Assembly (NCBI RefSeq): GCF_000762405.1
Contig: NZ_JRPQ01000089.1
Location: 1-48,131, forward strand
Direction: 5' to 3'
Source: Hoylesella timonensis S9-PR14
GTDB taxonomy: Bacteria > Bacteroidota > Bacteroidia > Bacteroidales > Bacteroidaceae
Length of the DNA stretch: 48,131 bases
Shown here: positions 19,648 through 29,080 of the stretch, in pieces
How the letters are laid out: each line of letters begins with the position of its first letter
Numbering within the stretch: position 1 is the first letter of the stretch
Made by a program: the position numbers and the translations under genes
Notes under the pieces: model-generated
Database searches by the model: none
What the model was told of the DNA's origin: nothing
What the model saw: the letters and a program-made list of their open reading frames with translations, nothing else

Positions 19648-20625
19648 TTATATACTCAGTTCGTCGAGTACCTTGATGAGCTTCTTGTCAAAAGGCTTAT
19701 CGCTCCGAATAGCCTCAGTCAATGGTATATAATCTATTTCGTTGTTTTTAATACCAATCATAATGTTGCGCTGTCCTTGCATAATGGCTTCTACTGCGCC
19801 AACACCTGTCCTGCTGGCTAAGATTCTATCGTGTGCCGACGGGCTTCCTCCACGTTGCAGATGTCCTAAAATAGATACGCGAACATCGTAACCAGGGAAC
19901 TCTTTTTTCACACGATCGGCATAATACAATGCACCACACTTTGGACTCTCACTGACAATGACAATGCAAGAACGCTTAGATTTACGAATTCCGCGTTCCA
20001 TAAAATGCCCCAACTGGTCTACATCAGTGCTGTCTTCAGGAATGATAGCTGCTTCAGCTCCTGAAGCAATCGCACTATTTTGAGCTAAAAATCCAGCATC
20101 GCGCCCCATTACTTCAACAAAGAAAATGCGCTCATGGCTCTGTGCTGTGTCCCGAATTCGGTCTACACACTCTACAATGGTATTCAACGTAGTATCGTAA
20201 CCAATGGTAGAATCGGTTCCATAGAGGTCATTATCAATAGTTCCTGGAAGCCCAATACAACGGACGTCATATTCTCTTGCAAATTCAATTGCACCACGCA
20301 ACGATCCATTACCACCTATTACTACCAAAGCACCGATAGAATGCTTCTGAATATTCTCATAAGCCTTCTTTCTTCCTTCGGGTGTTAAAAATTCTAAAGA
20401 ACGAGCTGTTTTTAAGATAGTACCTCCAGACATGATGATGCCGCTCACATTTTCGGTCGTGAAATCTTTAATTTCATCATTTATCAATCCATCATAACCT
20501 TTATAGATACCTTTTATCTTAAAACCGTTACAGATACCAGCACGCGTTACCGCACGTATGGCTGCATTCATACCAGGAGCATCTCCACCAGAAGTTAAAA
20601 TACCAATTGTTGTAATCTGCTTCAT
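19648..20625 (-). CDS. pfkA: 6-phosphofructokinase (ATP-dependent)
   Basis: This glycolytic enzyme phosphorylates fructose 6-phosphate. The nucleotide loop [15 protein letters not shown] is at the N-terminus, the catalytic [11 protein letters not shown] lies near residue 125, and MGRDAGFLA near 170. GGD with the following Gly pattern points to the ATP-using rather than PPi-using form (inference). 325 residues is usual. I chose the ATG at 20625; one at 20646 would add seven residues. It has its own promoter. Confidence 0.94.
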   Translation of the reverse strand: MKQITTIGILTSGGDAPGMNAAIRAVTRAGICNGFKIKGIYKGYDGLINDEIKDFTTENVSGIIMSGGTILKTARSLEFLTPEGRKKAYENIQKHSIGALVVIGGNGSLRGAIEFAREYDVRCIGLPGTIDNDLYGTDSTIGYDTTLNTIVECVDRIRDTAQSHERIFFVEVMGRDAGFLAQNSAIASGAEAAIIPEDSTDVDQLGHFMERGIRKSKRSCIVIVSESPKCGALYYADRVKKEFPGYDVRVSILGHLQRGGSPSAHDRILASRTGVGAVEAIMQGQRNIMIGIKNNEIDYIPLTEAIRSDKPFDKKLIKVLDELSI

Positions 20626-20717
20626 ATATTCGATTTTCTTTGTCAAATCCCAATGAGGGGAAATCTATAGATTAGTTCTTAACATCTATATAACTATAGT
20701 GCGCTCTAAAAACTTCA

Positions 20718-20725
20718 CAAAGGTA
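20718..20725 (-). promoter_or_regulatory. Promoter -7 box of pfkA
   Basis: TACCTTTG on the minus strand, about 93 bp before the chosen pfkA start. Confidence 0.55.
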
Positions 20726-20817
20726 ATAAATATAATGTGAATTGGGCAAAACATTTATATGAAAATTCTTTGAAGACCTTATTTGGTAGCTCTTTTGATG
20801 CCAGTGGCTGTGACATT

Positions 20818-21834
20818 TCACTGATTCTTAGTCTGCTGGATGCCCCTTCGAAAAATAGACCTGAGGGTAAAATAGAGTTCTTCTTGTATTCTGAACATCT
20901 TCCATGAAAAGCGTAGCGGCATATACCCGAATTTATATTTTAGTCTTTTGTATAACCTGTGTACCTCGATACCGCTCCATATACGATGAAGTTCACACAT
21001 GCCCATCGCAGAATCCTCGGCAGAAAGCTGTTTTCTGTAGGAATAATGAAAATAATATAAATCTATCAATACCAGCCAGCGTACATTTTCATAAATCGTT
21101 AAAACATCATCGCTTACGTTAAGTTGTGTCAACTGCTTCTTCATACTTTCGTTGGCACGAAGATAATCAAACCTGCTGCCACTAATCGCACGTGTTACCG
21201 AGTGAGGATTGTAGTGGTAGTAGTTCTTTCCGTGACAACAACTCACTTGCTTAGAAAACAAATAATGCAGTCGTGTACTGTTGTCATCACTGTAGGTCTT
21301 ACACGTGTCATCGTACGGGAATTGTTTGAAAAGGGAAGTTTTCGCAGCATAAACGCCATGAATTTTCCACGTCAAGCTGTCTTTGAAAGCCTCGTATCCA
21401 GACCTTTCTTCAAAAAAATCCATGTCATATTCCTGCGCCGTTGAATTGTCTTCTCCAAGGGTGAGAAGCTTGAAAAGCACACAGTCTACTTGTGGATGCT
21501 TTTCAAAAACCTGTAAAGCCTGTTCCAAGGCATCGGGCGCAAAAGTATCGTCGCAATCTAAAATCGTGGTGTAACGAGCGTTGATATGTTTAATTCCTTC
21601 GTTGCGTGCATGTGCTATTCCATAGTTTTGACTTAGATGAAGAATCTTAATTCGTCGGTCTATAGCTGCATACGACTGTAATATTTCCCAAGAATTGTCC
21701 GTAGAGCCGTCGTCTATACAAATCACTTGAATGTCTTTGAGGGTTTGTTTCAGCAACGAATCTAAGCATCTTTTCAGATACTCGCTACCATTATAAACCG
21801 CCACCAATATGGCAAATGATGCTATTTTTTCCAT
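20818..21834 (-). CDS. Family 2 glycosyltransferase
   Basis: A 338-residue cytoplasmic GT-A enzyme. ILVAVYNGSEYLKRCLDSLL at the N-terminus and the DDGSTDNS block are the nucleotide-sugar site, and LDCDDTF near residue 95 is the metal-binding DxD region. The acceptor and sugar cannot be told from sequence. The start at 21834 overlaps the flippase stop by 13 bp; the open frame extends 59 codons upstream, but that part is only the flippase gene read in another frame. With the flippase it forms a small surface-polysaccharide pair; the genes for the rest of such a pathway are not here. Confidence 0.87.
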   Translation of the reverse strand: MEKIASFAILVAVYNGSEYLKRCLDSLLKQTLKDIQVICIDDGSTDNSWEILQSYAAIDRRIKILHLSQNYGIAHARNEGIKHINARYTTILDCDDTFAPDALEQALQVFEKHPQVDCVLFKLLTLGEDNSTAQEYDMDFFEERSGYEAFKDSLTWKIHGVYAAKTSLFKQFPYDDTCKTYSDDNSTRLHYLFSKQVSCCHGKNYYHYNPHSVTRAISGSRFDYLRANESMKKQLTQLNVSDDVLTIYENVRWLVLIDLYYFHYSYRKQLSAEDSAMGMCELHRIWSGIEVHRLYKRLKYKFGYMPLRFSWKMFRIQEELYFTLRSIFRRGIQQTKNQ

Positions 21835-23306
21835 ACTCGTAATTTTAGATGTGTCCACAAATCTGTCTTTTTTCTCAATATGCGTAATGACACCCACAGG
21901 CTCAAGAGGACAAGCACTACGCCCCCACCCCAATACAACCAGCCATGGGTTGACAACACCAAGCCGTAAGTGAACAAGCCAAACATGAGTTGGATGCCTA
22001 AATATTGCCACACCGAATAGGATATATTATATTGATAGGTGGTGTGCATAAAATAATATAGCATTAAAAAATCCAATACTGCAACCAAAGTGATAGCTAT
22101 TCCTGCGCCTAATAACTCATAATAGTGGAATCCTGCGATAACAGCCAGCACCAGGACAACATCGTAAATAGCCTCTACAAGGAGGTACAGTCTCGAATTA
22201 CCTTTTGCTAACGGAATGTAAGCAATAGGTAGTTTGACAGCTCGCCAATACATCGCCAGCACCAAGGTCTGCACCATGACTTGGAGCGACACAAACTCTC
22301 GACTATACAGCAGCGGCAACAACACCGGTACACCTACCATGAACACCACCAACATAGGCGAAATGAGCAACAACGACACTTCTATCTGACTGTTGACCGT
22401 TTCGTTCAACAGCGCACCCGTGTGCTTGATGGACGACAAGCGTGGGAAGAAATCGGTTTCCATGGCAGAAAACACCAAACCCGCATACGTCATTGTCATC
22501 ATATAAGCTGCATTAAACAGTCCAACGGTCTCTACCGATCCCAGTACATTAAGGTAGCGACGTATCAAGAAATCGGCACCGCTTCCCAAAATACCAGCCA
22601 GCACAAAAGCCACTCCAATCTTGAGCATAGGACTTCCCTGCAACAACAATGTTTTGCTCCAGTTAAAATGTATAGCGTATTGTCTATGAGAGTAATAAAT
22701 AGTGAGCAGCATTTGTGTCAAAGCGACAATGATGAGTGAAGGAACAATAGCTGCCTGACGCCAGATGTAGAACAATGGAATGGAGGTAATTAATGCGCCT
22801 ACGATGTTGAGAAAAGAGATTTTCGCTAACGATTTGAGTTGTCGTAAGGCTTTCAAAATGGCCAATTCTCCCCCCGTCACTGCCATTAGGAATACCACTA
22901 TCGACAGCAAAACAAAATGCAAAGAGTGGTCTCCCCAGCCAAAAACCCACCGACTGAGTATAGGACTTATCACCATGCACACCACCATACCCAACAGAGC
23001 CGTCAACATGCTCAACAGTCTCACACTGTCAATACAACGTCTCATATAGGTCTCGTCGTGCTGTTCGAAAGCAGCAGACAGTTCCCTAACGGCACTCATA
23101 CTTAATCCAAAATTAGTGGAGTCGCTAATCAGTTTGGTTGTGGAATTGAAGAGCGACATCAGTCCCATTCCCTCGGCACCGAGAAGAAGAGCCACCAACT
23201 TATTGCGAACAATGCCTACCAAGATGCCAAGACCTTGTACACCGCCAAACAGACCAGTGTATTTTAAGATATGGGTATAGGTTTTGTTGCGATTCTCGTT
23301 TGTCAT
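21822..23306 (-). CDS. Polysaccharide flippase (Wzx-type, MOP superfamily)
   Basis: A 494-residue membrane protein with about 12-14 hydrophobic segments. The N-terminal motif (GGVQGLGILVGIVRNKLVAL then LLGAEGMGLMSLFNS) is typical of O-antigen or oligosaccharide lipid flippases. It likely moves lipid-linked oligosaccharide across the inner membrane. The neighbouring GT2 gene overlaps its 3' end, so translation may be coupled. The pair lies between pfkA and tRNA-His and interrupts an otherwise core-gene neighbourhood. Confidence 0.85.
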   Translation of the reverse strand: MTNENRNKTYTHILKYTGLFGGVQGLGILVGIVRNKLVALLLGAEGMGLMSLFNSTTKLISDSTNFGLSMSAVRELSAAFEQHDETYMRRCIDSVRLLSMLTALLGMVVCMVISPILSRWVFGWGDHSLHFVLLSIVVFLMAVTGGELAILKALRQLKSLAKISFLNIVGALITSIPLFYIWRQAAIVPSLIIVALTQMLLTIYYSHRQYAIHFNWSKTLLLQGSPMLKIGVAFVLAGILGSGADFLIRRYLNVLGSVETVGLFNAAYMMTMTYAGLVFSAMETDFFPRLSSIKHTGALLNETVNSQIEVSLLLISPMLVVFMVGVPVLLPLLYSREFVSLQVMVQTLVLAMYWRAVKLPIAYIPLAKGNSRLYLLVEAIYDVVLVLAVIAGFHYYELLGAGIAITLVAVLDFLMLYYFMHTTYQYNISYSVWQYLGIQLMFGLFTYGLVLSTHGWLYWGGGVVLVLLSLWVSLRILRKKTDLWTHLKLRVWKK

Positions 23307-23561
23307 CTTTGAATGAACGAATAAAAGTACATTTTATTACGTCTTTCCCTTAAAAACCTTACACGTCTCAACTCACGTGGTGCTTCTTACCTACGAGATG
23401 ACAATGACAACGAACCGATAGGTGGAGGCAACTACCAGCGAACGCTGACAGCATCCTATTCGTATAACACTTATTGTTTCCTGCTGGTGAGTTAGAGATT
23501 TTCTAAAGTAGACATAGTTCCATTTTTGAAAGTTACTTTTGAAAGCTGCTGGTCATAAAAG
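23307..23561. other. Intergenic stretch without a gene
   Basis: Between the flippase start and the tRNA-His terminator. The part at about 23370-23465 is richer in G and C than its surroundings and holds a small hairpin (GGTGG...CTACC) and a 24-codon minus-strand frame I do not trust. No promoter box matching TAnnTTTG was found for the flippase gene. Confidence 0.4.
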
Positions 23562-23604
23562 AAACAAGCGGAAAGCCTTTACTTATCGGACTTTCCGCTT
23601 GTTT
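23562..23604 (-). terminator. Terminator downstream of tRNA-His
   Basis: A 14-bp perfect stem (AAACAAGCGGAAAG at 23562-23575, CTTTCCGCTTGTTT at 23591-23604) with a 15-nt loop lies 9 bp past the tRNA 3' end and separates it from the flippase gene. Confidence 0.7.
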
Positions 23605-23612
23605 GTGTGGTG

Positions 23613-23687
23613 GGTGGCAGGTGGGACTCGAACCCACGACATTCAGAACCACAATCTGACGCTCTAACCAACTGAACTACGGCCACC
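23613..23687 (-). tRNA. tRNA-His (anticodon GTG)
   Basis: The loop TTGTGGT gives anticodon GTG. The acceptor GTGGCCG pairs with CTGCCAC (one mismatch). An extra G at position -1 (23687) stands opposite C73 (23613), the identity element of tRNA-His. The T arm is GTGGG-TTCGAGT-CCCAC. CCA is not encoded. Confidence 0.94.
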
Positions 23688-23720
23688 ATTTATAAAACTC
23701 TTCTTCATCAGAAGCGAGTG

Positions 23721-23728
23721 CAAAGGTA
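23721..23728 (-). promoter_or_regulatory. Promoter -7 box of tRNA-His
   Basis: TACCTTTG on the minus strand, 34 bp before the tRNA 5' end. Its first bases overlap the arm of the secG hairpin. Confidence 0.55.
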
Positions 23729-23763
23729 AGGGATTTATTCTAATTATGCAAATAAATCCCTTA
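23727..23763 (-). terminator. Hairpin after secG
   Basis: A 13-bp perfect inverted repeat has arms at 23727-23739 and 23751-23763, 12 bp past the secG stop. It has no T run, and its distal arm merges into the -7 box of tRNA-His. Confidence 0.55.
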
Positions 23764-23775
23764 CTTTTTAATTTT

Positions 23776-24192
23776 TTATTTAGCAGGAGCTACTGGTGCT
23801 TTAGGTGTTGCAGGAGCTTGCTGAGTTCCTTGGTTAGCAGGAGTTGCATTTTGAGAACCTGCTGCAGGTGCTTGTTGCTCGCTTGCGCCAAAACCAGGAG
23901 TTGTATTCGGATTGGTTGTCTGTGTTTCAGTAGCGGTCTTTTCTAAAACGCTTTGTTCTGAAGATGCTCTTGGTACAACGTATGCACAAGCAACGCTCAA
24001 CACAACCATAAAGATAGCCAATCCCCATGTCGTTTTCTCAATCACATCTGTTGTCTTTCGGACTCCCATAATGGCGTTTGACGAGGAAAAATTAGAAGCT
24101 AATCCTCCACCTTTTGATTCTTGGATTACAACAATTACCACCATCAAAATCGAGGCAAGAACTATAAGTCCCACAAATAATGTGTACATCAT
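23776..24192 (-). CDS. secG: Preprotein translocase subunit SecG
   Basis: A 138-residue inner-membrane part of SecYEG. Two membrane helices flank the conserved VIQESKGGGLASNFSSSNAI block near residues 23-42. The tail after residue 80 is rich in Ala, Pro, Gln and Thr and looks disordered, a common addition in Bacteroidetes. It ends the block that contains lptE and starts 5 bp after the TPR gene. Confidence 0.92.
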   Translation of the reverse strand: MMYTLFVGLIVLASILMVVIVVIQESKGGGLASNFSSSNAIMGVRKTTDVIEKTTWGLAIFMVVLSVACAYVVPRASSEQSVLEKTATETQTTNPNTTPGFGASEQQAPAAGSQNATPANQGTQQAPATPKAPVAPAK

Positions 24193-24197
24193 TTTTT

Positions 24198-24947
24198 TTA
24201 CTTGTTTATTTTATTATTTAATATTAGTTTCTCTAAAAAACGTATTTGGTCTGCAAAGTAACTATTTTTTTTTGGAAAATTCAAATTTAATCGCTGAATA
24301 ATTTCAAGAGCCTGTTCGTATCTTCCTTGTTTGATATATATATTTGCCAAAGTTTCTGTAAAATAACCTTCTTCAGTGGGCGTTTCTTTATCTTCATCTA
24401 TTTCTGGTAGATACTCTGGGGTGTCGTTTAACTGTATTCTTCCATCTCCATTTTTCTGTATAAAGCTATCTATCAAGTCTTGACCTTTTAAGTGTGGAGA
24501 GGCTGCATTAGCCTTATGTTCTTCTTCACTCTCCACCTCAAGAAGATAAGAAACATAATCTATTGCCGCATCAGCTGGAGTTGGTTTTCTCTTTTGAGGT
24601 GTCTCTTCCTCTTCTACAGGTACTGTTTCCAGAAAATTATCAATAAGCGAGATAGTTCTGCTGTCACCAATTCCCTCAACTGCGGGTTGCTTTTCTCCTG
24701 TAGAAGGTTTATTGAATCGGTAATGTGCTGCCTCTATAAGATTGAAAAGTACTTTCCGATCGGTAATATACACAGCTGCTCGTCTCAACTCATCATCGAA
24801 AGTAGCATCATGGAGCAAATACAGATTTTTCAACATCAGTAACCTTACAGTTTGGTAATACGGATAAAGGGCAAGCAAACTCCTTAAGTCATAAAGCGTC
24901 TCCTTGTCCATCAACTCGGGATGTTGTATCAATCTGCTTAGTTCCAT
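24198..24947 (-). CDS. TPR-containing protein of the lptE-secG block
   Basis: A 249-residue soluble protein without a signal peptide. The N-terminal 80 residues are helical (LYDLRSLLALYPYYQTVRLL), a Glu-rich linker follows, and a single tetratricopeptide-like unit near 200-245 (TLANIYIKQGRYEQALEIIQ) ends the protein. Function is not known. The fixed position between lptE and secG is common in Bacteroidales. The gap to lptE is 23 bp. Confidence 0.75.
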   Translation of the reverse strand: MELSRLIQHPELMDKETLYDLRSLLALYPYYQTVRLLMLKNLYLLHDATFDDELRRAAVYITDRKVLFNLIEAAHYRFNKPSTGEKQPAVEGIGDSRTISLIDNFLETVPVEEEETPQKRKPTPADAAIDYVSYLLEVESEEEHKANAASPHLKGQDLIDSFIQKNGDGRIQLNDTPEYLPEIDEDKETPTEEGYFTETLANIYIKQGRYEQALEIIQRLNLNFPKKNSYFADQIRFLEKLILNNKINK

Positions 24948-24970
24948 ACTTGATTTATCAAAGCTGTCAA

Positions 24971-25522
24971 CTACCAGTTGGCAACGGTAGCATTGAAGAT
25001 TTGGTCGGCTAAGTCTTTCACCATCTGCGAAACTAACTCTTCTTGCACAGAATTAAGATTCTTTGTCGTTTCATAACTTTTAGCCGATGAGAACTGTCGT
25101 TCAAAGTCTTCAGTGTGATTCTTGTTATTGGTAAACCTCACATTAACGGTTATCGACAATTCCGTTTGTGCAGAATGACCTTCACTGGAAACCGATTTAT
25201 TGCGCTGAGTGTAGGAAACAATCTCGCCTTCAATCTTCAAATCTCCATTTCGCCTTACCTGACTGAGCTTGGTATGATTGGCAAACATATCTTTTAGTTC
25301 GTTATTGAACATAGGTGCCATGGGTCCCCAAACATAGGCACTACGAATAGGGAAATCGGATATCTGAATCGTTTTGGTCTTCGTATAGTCAATGCTGGCA
25401 CCGTTGAATTTATAAATAGAGCATCCAACAAGCAAGCAGCTTAATAACAGACAATAGAATACAACACGATATTGATGCTGAATTTCGCAAAGCTGCACAA
25501 TCTTATTTTTTCTCAAGTCCAT
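24971..25522 (-). CDS. lptE: LPS-assembly lipoprotein LptE
   Basis: An outer-membrane lipoprotein that plugs LptD and helps place LPS in the outer leaflet. The 183-residue protein has a hydrophobic stretch ending in the lipobox LLVGC near residue 34, then the LptE-like opening SIYKFNGASIDY and a beta-alpha core. The signal sequence is preceded by about 20 polar residues, so a later start is possible, but the first in-frame ATG overlaps the sigma-54 activator gene by 20 bp, which suggests coupling. Confidence 0.85.
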   Translation of the reverse strand: MDLRKNKIVQLCEIQHQYRVVFYCLLLSCLLVGCSIYKFNGASIDYTKTKTIQISDFPIRSAYVWGPMAPMFNNELKDMFANHTKLSQVRRNGDLKIEGEIVSYTQRNKSVSSEGHSAQTELSITVNVRFTNNKNHTEDFERQFSSAKSYETTKNLNSVQEELVSQMVKDLADQIFNATVANW

Positions 25523-26768
25523 ATTGTTTTATTCTTCTATAGAGGGTACGATCGGAAATGCCAAGTTCTTTTGCCGCTTTCTTACGATTACCACCATTCC
25601 GTTCCAACGCCTTTTCTACCATTTGTCTACCTAAGTCGTTAAGATTTAGACTTTCAGGTTCTTTCACTTCTTCAACAATGGCATCTTCAGAATCTACAGC
25701 TCGAGATATTACTGTTGAATTTGAAGGCATATGCTGTTGGTGTGATAAGTCTGTAAGGCTTGTTACACTTCTTTCGAGAGCGTGAACCTGATTAGGGTAG
25801 GTTAAGCCAGAATGAACATTATTCGCATCGTCCAATTGTTTTCTCAGACTGGTTAAATCGCGACGAAGATCACTCACGTTACCTCGAAGTTCGTACAATA
25901 TTTTATACAATATCTCACGTTCGTTCTCATACGAGTGACTCCCATGCGTGTTAATGGTCGCTAACTGTGTACTCTCACGATCTTGAGGAATAAAGTTACT
26001 CAACAGCTTAGCATCTATCTCTCTGTCTTGTACCAGCACCGACATCTGTTCTGTGATATTCTTGAGCTGACGAACATTGCCAGGCCATTTATACTTGAGC
26101 ATCAATTGTTTGGCATCCTCTGTCAAGGTAATCTTTGGCAAACGATACTTTTCTGCCATTTGCATGGAGAACAACCGAAAGAGTAAAATAATATCTTCAC
26201 CCCGATTTCGCAACGGGGGAATTTGAATTGGAATCGTATTTAATCGATAATACAAGTCTTCCCGAAAGCGACCTTCGCTAATGGCTTTAGGCATATTTAC
26301 GTTTGTAGCAGCCACAATGCGAACATCCGTCTTGCGAACTTCCTGTCCACCTACACGAATATACTCGCCTGTCTCTAACACACGAAGCAACCTTGCCTGT
26401 GTTGCAAGCGGCAACTCACCTACTTCATCCAAGAAGATAGTGCCTTTGTTGGCTATTCCGAAATAGCCTTCCCGCTCCACGATAGCCCCAGTAAACGAAC
26501 CTTTTTCATGTCCAAAGAGTTCGCTGTCAATCGTTCCTTCGGGTATAGAACCACAGTTTACGGCAAAATAGCGTTCACGCTTCCGAGGAGAATGGTCGTG
26601 AATCACTCGAGGAAAGATTTCTTTTCCCACACCGCTCTCTCCAATAATCAAGACGGAAAGGTCGGTAGGTGCTACCTGCAAGGCTACATCCAAGGCATGA
26701 TTCAGTCCATCGCTATTCCCAACGATGCTGTAACGCTGTTTTATTTTTTGCAATTCTGAGGTGTTCAT
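25503..26768 (-). CDS. Sigma-54-dependent transcriptional activator (no receiver domain)
   Basis: A 421-residue activator. The AAA+ domain starts almost at the N-terminus: Walker A GESGVGKE at 43-50, the sigma-54 contact loop GSFTGA (usually GAFTGA) near 90, Walker B IFLDEVGELP near 112, and the arginine-finger region after that. A coiled-coil-like linker (about 275-320) leads to a Fis-type helix-turn-helix at the C-terminus (GGNRKKAAKELGISDRTLYR). There is no receiver or other sensor domain, so activity must be set by amount or by a partner. Its co-transcription with lptE suggests envelope-related targets (inference). Confidence 0.92.
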   Translation of the reverse strand: MNTSELQKIKQRYSIVGNSDGLNHALDVALQVAPTDLSVLIIGESGVGKEIFPRVIHDHSPRKRERYFAVNCGSIPEGTIDSELFGHEKGSFTGAIVEREGYFGIANKGTIFLDEVGELPLATQARLLRVLETGEYIRVGGQEVRKTDVRIVAATNVNMPKAISEGRFREDLYYRLNTIPIQIPPLRNRGEDIILLFRLFSMQMAEKYRLPKITLTEDAKQLMLKYKWPGNVRQLKNITEQMSVLVQDREIDAKLLSNFIPQDRESTQLATINTHGSHSYENEREILYKILYELRGNVSDLRRDLTSLRKQLDDANNVHSGLTYPNQVHALERSVTSLTDLSHQQHMPSNSTVISRAVDSEDAIVEEVKEPESLNLNDLGRQMVEKALERNGGNRKKAAKELGISDRTLYRRIKQYGLEKK

Positions 26769-26775
26769 TGGATGA

Positions 26776-26783
26776 CAAAATTA
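26776..26783 (-). promoter_or_regulatory. Possible -7 box before the sigma-54 activator gene
   Basis: TAATTTTG on the minus strand, with TTTG 22 bp upstream. The box lies only 8 bp before the start codon, so the transcript would be almost leaderless. Read-through from the pdxA unit is an alternative. Confidence 0.35.
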
Positions 26784-26827
26784 CATAATTTATTCGACAT
26801 AGCTGCAAATATGGCAGTAAATTTATC

Positions 26828-27871
26828 TTAGTCTTTTTGTTTTTTGTCAAACTTAATGAGCAACAGTCCGATACCCGTCCAAATCAATTCACGCAGTCTC
26901 ACTAACAAAGCCACAAAGATACCTGCACTGGCAGTCATGCCCAACTTAGATACCGACATCAGGAAGCCACCCTCACGTCCCCCCAACTGTAAGGGCATAA
27001 AGAATAGAAGATTGGCAAACAGCGTTGTAAATGCAATCACTAATACGCAATTGAGATAACTCACCGAAGGAGTAAGCACCATCAGAATGAACATCACCTC
27101 TAAGGCAGAACAAAATCTACAGGCGATTTCAAGTCCAACGGCAGCTACGAATGTCTTTGGATTTTGTTTATGCAATGCGGCTATTTGACAATCTATCGTA
27201 TCTAACTGATTACGATGTTTGTCGACAAAGGGTATTGCCCATTTCTTTACCAATGGGATGTGGCGCAGAAATTTCATCATTCTTACAGCTAATCCTTTTT
27301 GATATCCAACCATAAAGAACCATAGTCCCAATCCACAGAACACTCCTGCACTTGCCAACAACACTCCCATTCCAAGTGAAAGGGACTGGGTAAAAAGATA
27401 CAAGAAGATGCAGATGACCCAAAAACAGAAATGACTAAAGATATGAGTCATCACATAGAGTATCACCGAAGATGAGGCGGCTTCCGTTCCAATCTTTGGA
27501 GACAACTCCATGATACGGTAAGGCTCGCCCCCCATTAGTCCACCCGGTGTGGCGTAATTGAGTGCAAAGCCAGATACGGTTATCTTATACAACCACCAGA
27601 AACCTACATTCTTATTGTTGTTCGCATTGCTCGTTGTAATCCCTTTTTCATCATCTTGAAACGATTTTTCGGACACACAACTCTTGATAATCAAATACCA
27701 AGCACCAGTATTAAAGAGGTATAAGAATATCCATAGTACTAAGATGGCAAAAAACCAATAGCCAGCATGGCGCACACCTTCCCATACTTCACCGAAGTTG
27801 AGCTGCGTTATCATGAAGAGCAAAACGCACAAACCGAATATAAAGAATGCGTTCTGATATTTCTTTTTCAT
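26828..27871 (-). CDS. Flippase-like membrane protein (lysylphosphatidylglycerol synthase TM / UPF0104 family)
   Basis: A 347-residue inner-membrane protein with about 8 hydrophobic helices. The block [19 protein letters not shown] near residue 100-120 and [15 protein letters not shown] near 295 are the family's conserved motifs. Unlike MprF it has no synthetase domain, so a lipid-transport role is likelier than lipid modification; the lipid is unknown. It starts 3 bp after the pdxA stop. Confidence 0.82.
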   Translation of the reverse strand: MKKKYQNAFFIFGLCVLLFMITQLNFGEVWEGVRHAGYWFFAILVLWIFLYLFNTGAWYLIIKSCVSEKSFQDDEKGITTSNANNNKNVGFWWLYKITVSGFALNYATPGGLMGGEPYRIMELSPKIGTEAASSSVILYVMTHIFSHFCFWVICIFLYLFTQSLSLGMGVLLASAGVFCGLGLWFFMVGYQKGLAVRMMKFLRHIPLVKKWAIPFVDKHRNQLDTIDCQIAALHKQNPKTFVAAVGLEIACRFCSALEVMFILMVLTPSVSYLNCVLVIAFTTLFANLLFFMPLQLGGREGGFLMSVSKLGMTASAGIFVALLVRLRELIWTGIGLLLIKFDKKQKD

Positions 27872-27874
27872 CGA

Positions 27875-28987
27875 TTATTCTGCTTCTTGCAGTTTTTGGT
27901 TGTCCTTGTCATTGCGTTTCACCCCATTCAACCGTCCACGGTCTCTGTTTTCCCTACGTTCATGATAGAGCTTAGGAAGTGGGTTTTTCAGAGGTTCCTC
28001 AAAGCTCATGCGGTTCCGCCAAGCATCTATTGCTAAATAAACGGCTTGTCTCATTGGCTGCTCATCCATGACCCCAGCTCCTGCTTTTGCAAACTCAGGA
28101 CTATCATTCGTTGTTGTACATACCAATGGCAGGTTAGCAATCAGGCACACACCTTCATCAATTGTCAGTGTCTTAAAAGGTAAAATGGCTTGCTCATAAT
28201 GCATGGAGAGAATGGCATCAAATGCCTCATACTGGTTACTTCCAAAGAATTCCTCTGCTGGATAAGGACCATAGGCGTACACGCCAGCCTCTGTCAGTTT
28301 TGTTATCGCTGGGGCAATAACCTCCTTTTCTTCTACGCCATCTGCAGTGGGGTTCAATGCCAAGATTGCAATTCGTGGACTTGAGACACGCAAGTCTCTA
28401 CGCATTGTTTCGCATAAGACAGTAGCTCGATTGATGAGGTTTTGCTCTTTGATGTCCTCTATGGCATCTTTCATCAATAATTGATTGGAAACCAACGCCA
28501 CTCTTAAAAAGTCGTTCATGAACACTGGCATAGCCTCATGTCCCTCTCCCAAACAAGTTTGCAGGTAATGGGCAAGATTCTTAAACTCCAGTCCTCCGAT
28601 TTTTAAGTTATTGGTACCAATAGGCGCACACACCAAAACATCATACACCCCTTCTCTATAATCGGTCATTGCCCGATCCAAAGCACGGATTGCCGCACGT
28701 CCTGATTCTTCCGTGGGCGTTCCAAGCTCCACTTTCACTTCGTCTTCGAAGCAAGTTAGAAGGTTTAAGCGTCCGTCCTTGATTTCGTCTGTATTGTTGA
28801 CAATACTAAAGTTTGCCTGAATGCCGAGTGCTTTTCTATGATAAGCTGCAACCATGGGCGACCCATAAATAATAGGTGTACAAAGCTCCAGCATCTCGGG
28901 TGACGAGAAAGTCTTAAAAATTAGTTCATATCCGATACCATTTGTATCACCGTGTGTGATTGCCACACGAATTTTTCTGTTGTTCAT
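27875..28987 (-). CDS. pdxA: 4-hydroxythreonine-4-phosphate dehydrogenase
   Basis: This vitamin B6 enzyme oxidises 4-hydroxythreonine phosphate in the DXP-dependent branch. The opening ITHGDTNGIGYELIFK and the internal histidines (SMHYEQAILPFKTL region) match PdxA, whose divalent metal is held by His residues from both subunits. At 370 residues it is about 40 longer than E. coli PdxA, with a basic tail. Partner genes for B6 synthesis are not in the window. The order rlmN, DUF4837, pdxA, flippase-like is common in Bacteroidales. Confidence 0.92.
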   Translation of the reverse strand: MNNRKIRVAITHGDTNGIGYELIFKTFSSPEMLELCTPIIYGSPMVAAYHRKALGIQANFSIVNNTDEIKDGRLNLLTCFEDEVKVELGTPTEESGRAAIRALDRAMTDYREGVYDVLVCAPIGTNNLKIGGLEFKNLAHYLQTCLGEGHEAMPVFMNDFLRVALVSNQLLMKDAIEDIKEQNLINRATVLCETMRRDLRVSSPRIAILALNPTADGVEEKEVIAPAITKLTEAGVYAYGPYPAEEFFGSNQYEAFDAILSMHYEQAILPFKTLTIDEGVCLIANLPLVCTTTNDSPEFAKAGAGVMDEQPMRQAVYLAIDAWRNRMSFEEPLKNPLPKLYHERRENRDRGRLNGVKRNDKDNQKLQEAE

Positions 28988-29080
28988 AAGTATATTATTT
29001 TTTTATCGTAGTTCAAGGAACGACAATTCTGTTCGTCAAACATTTGAATCGTACCCATTGGGCGCATCGCCAGTCTTCCG

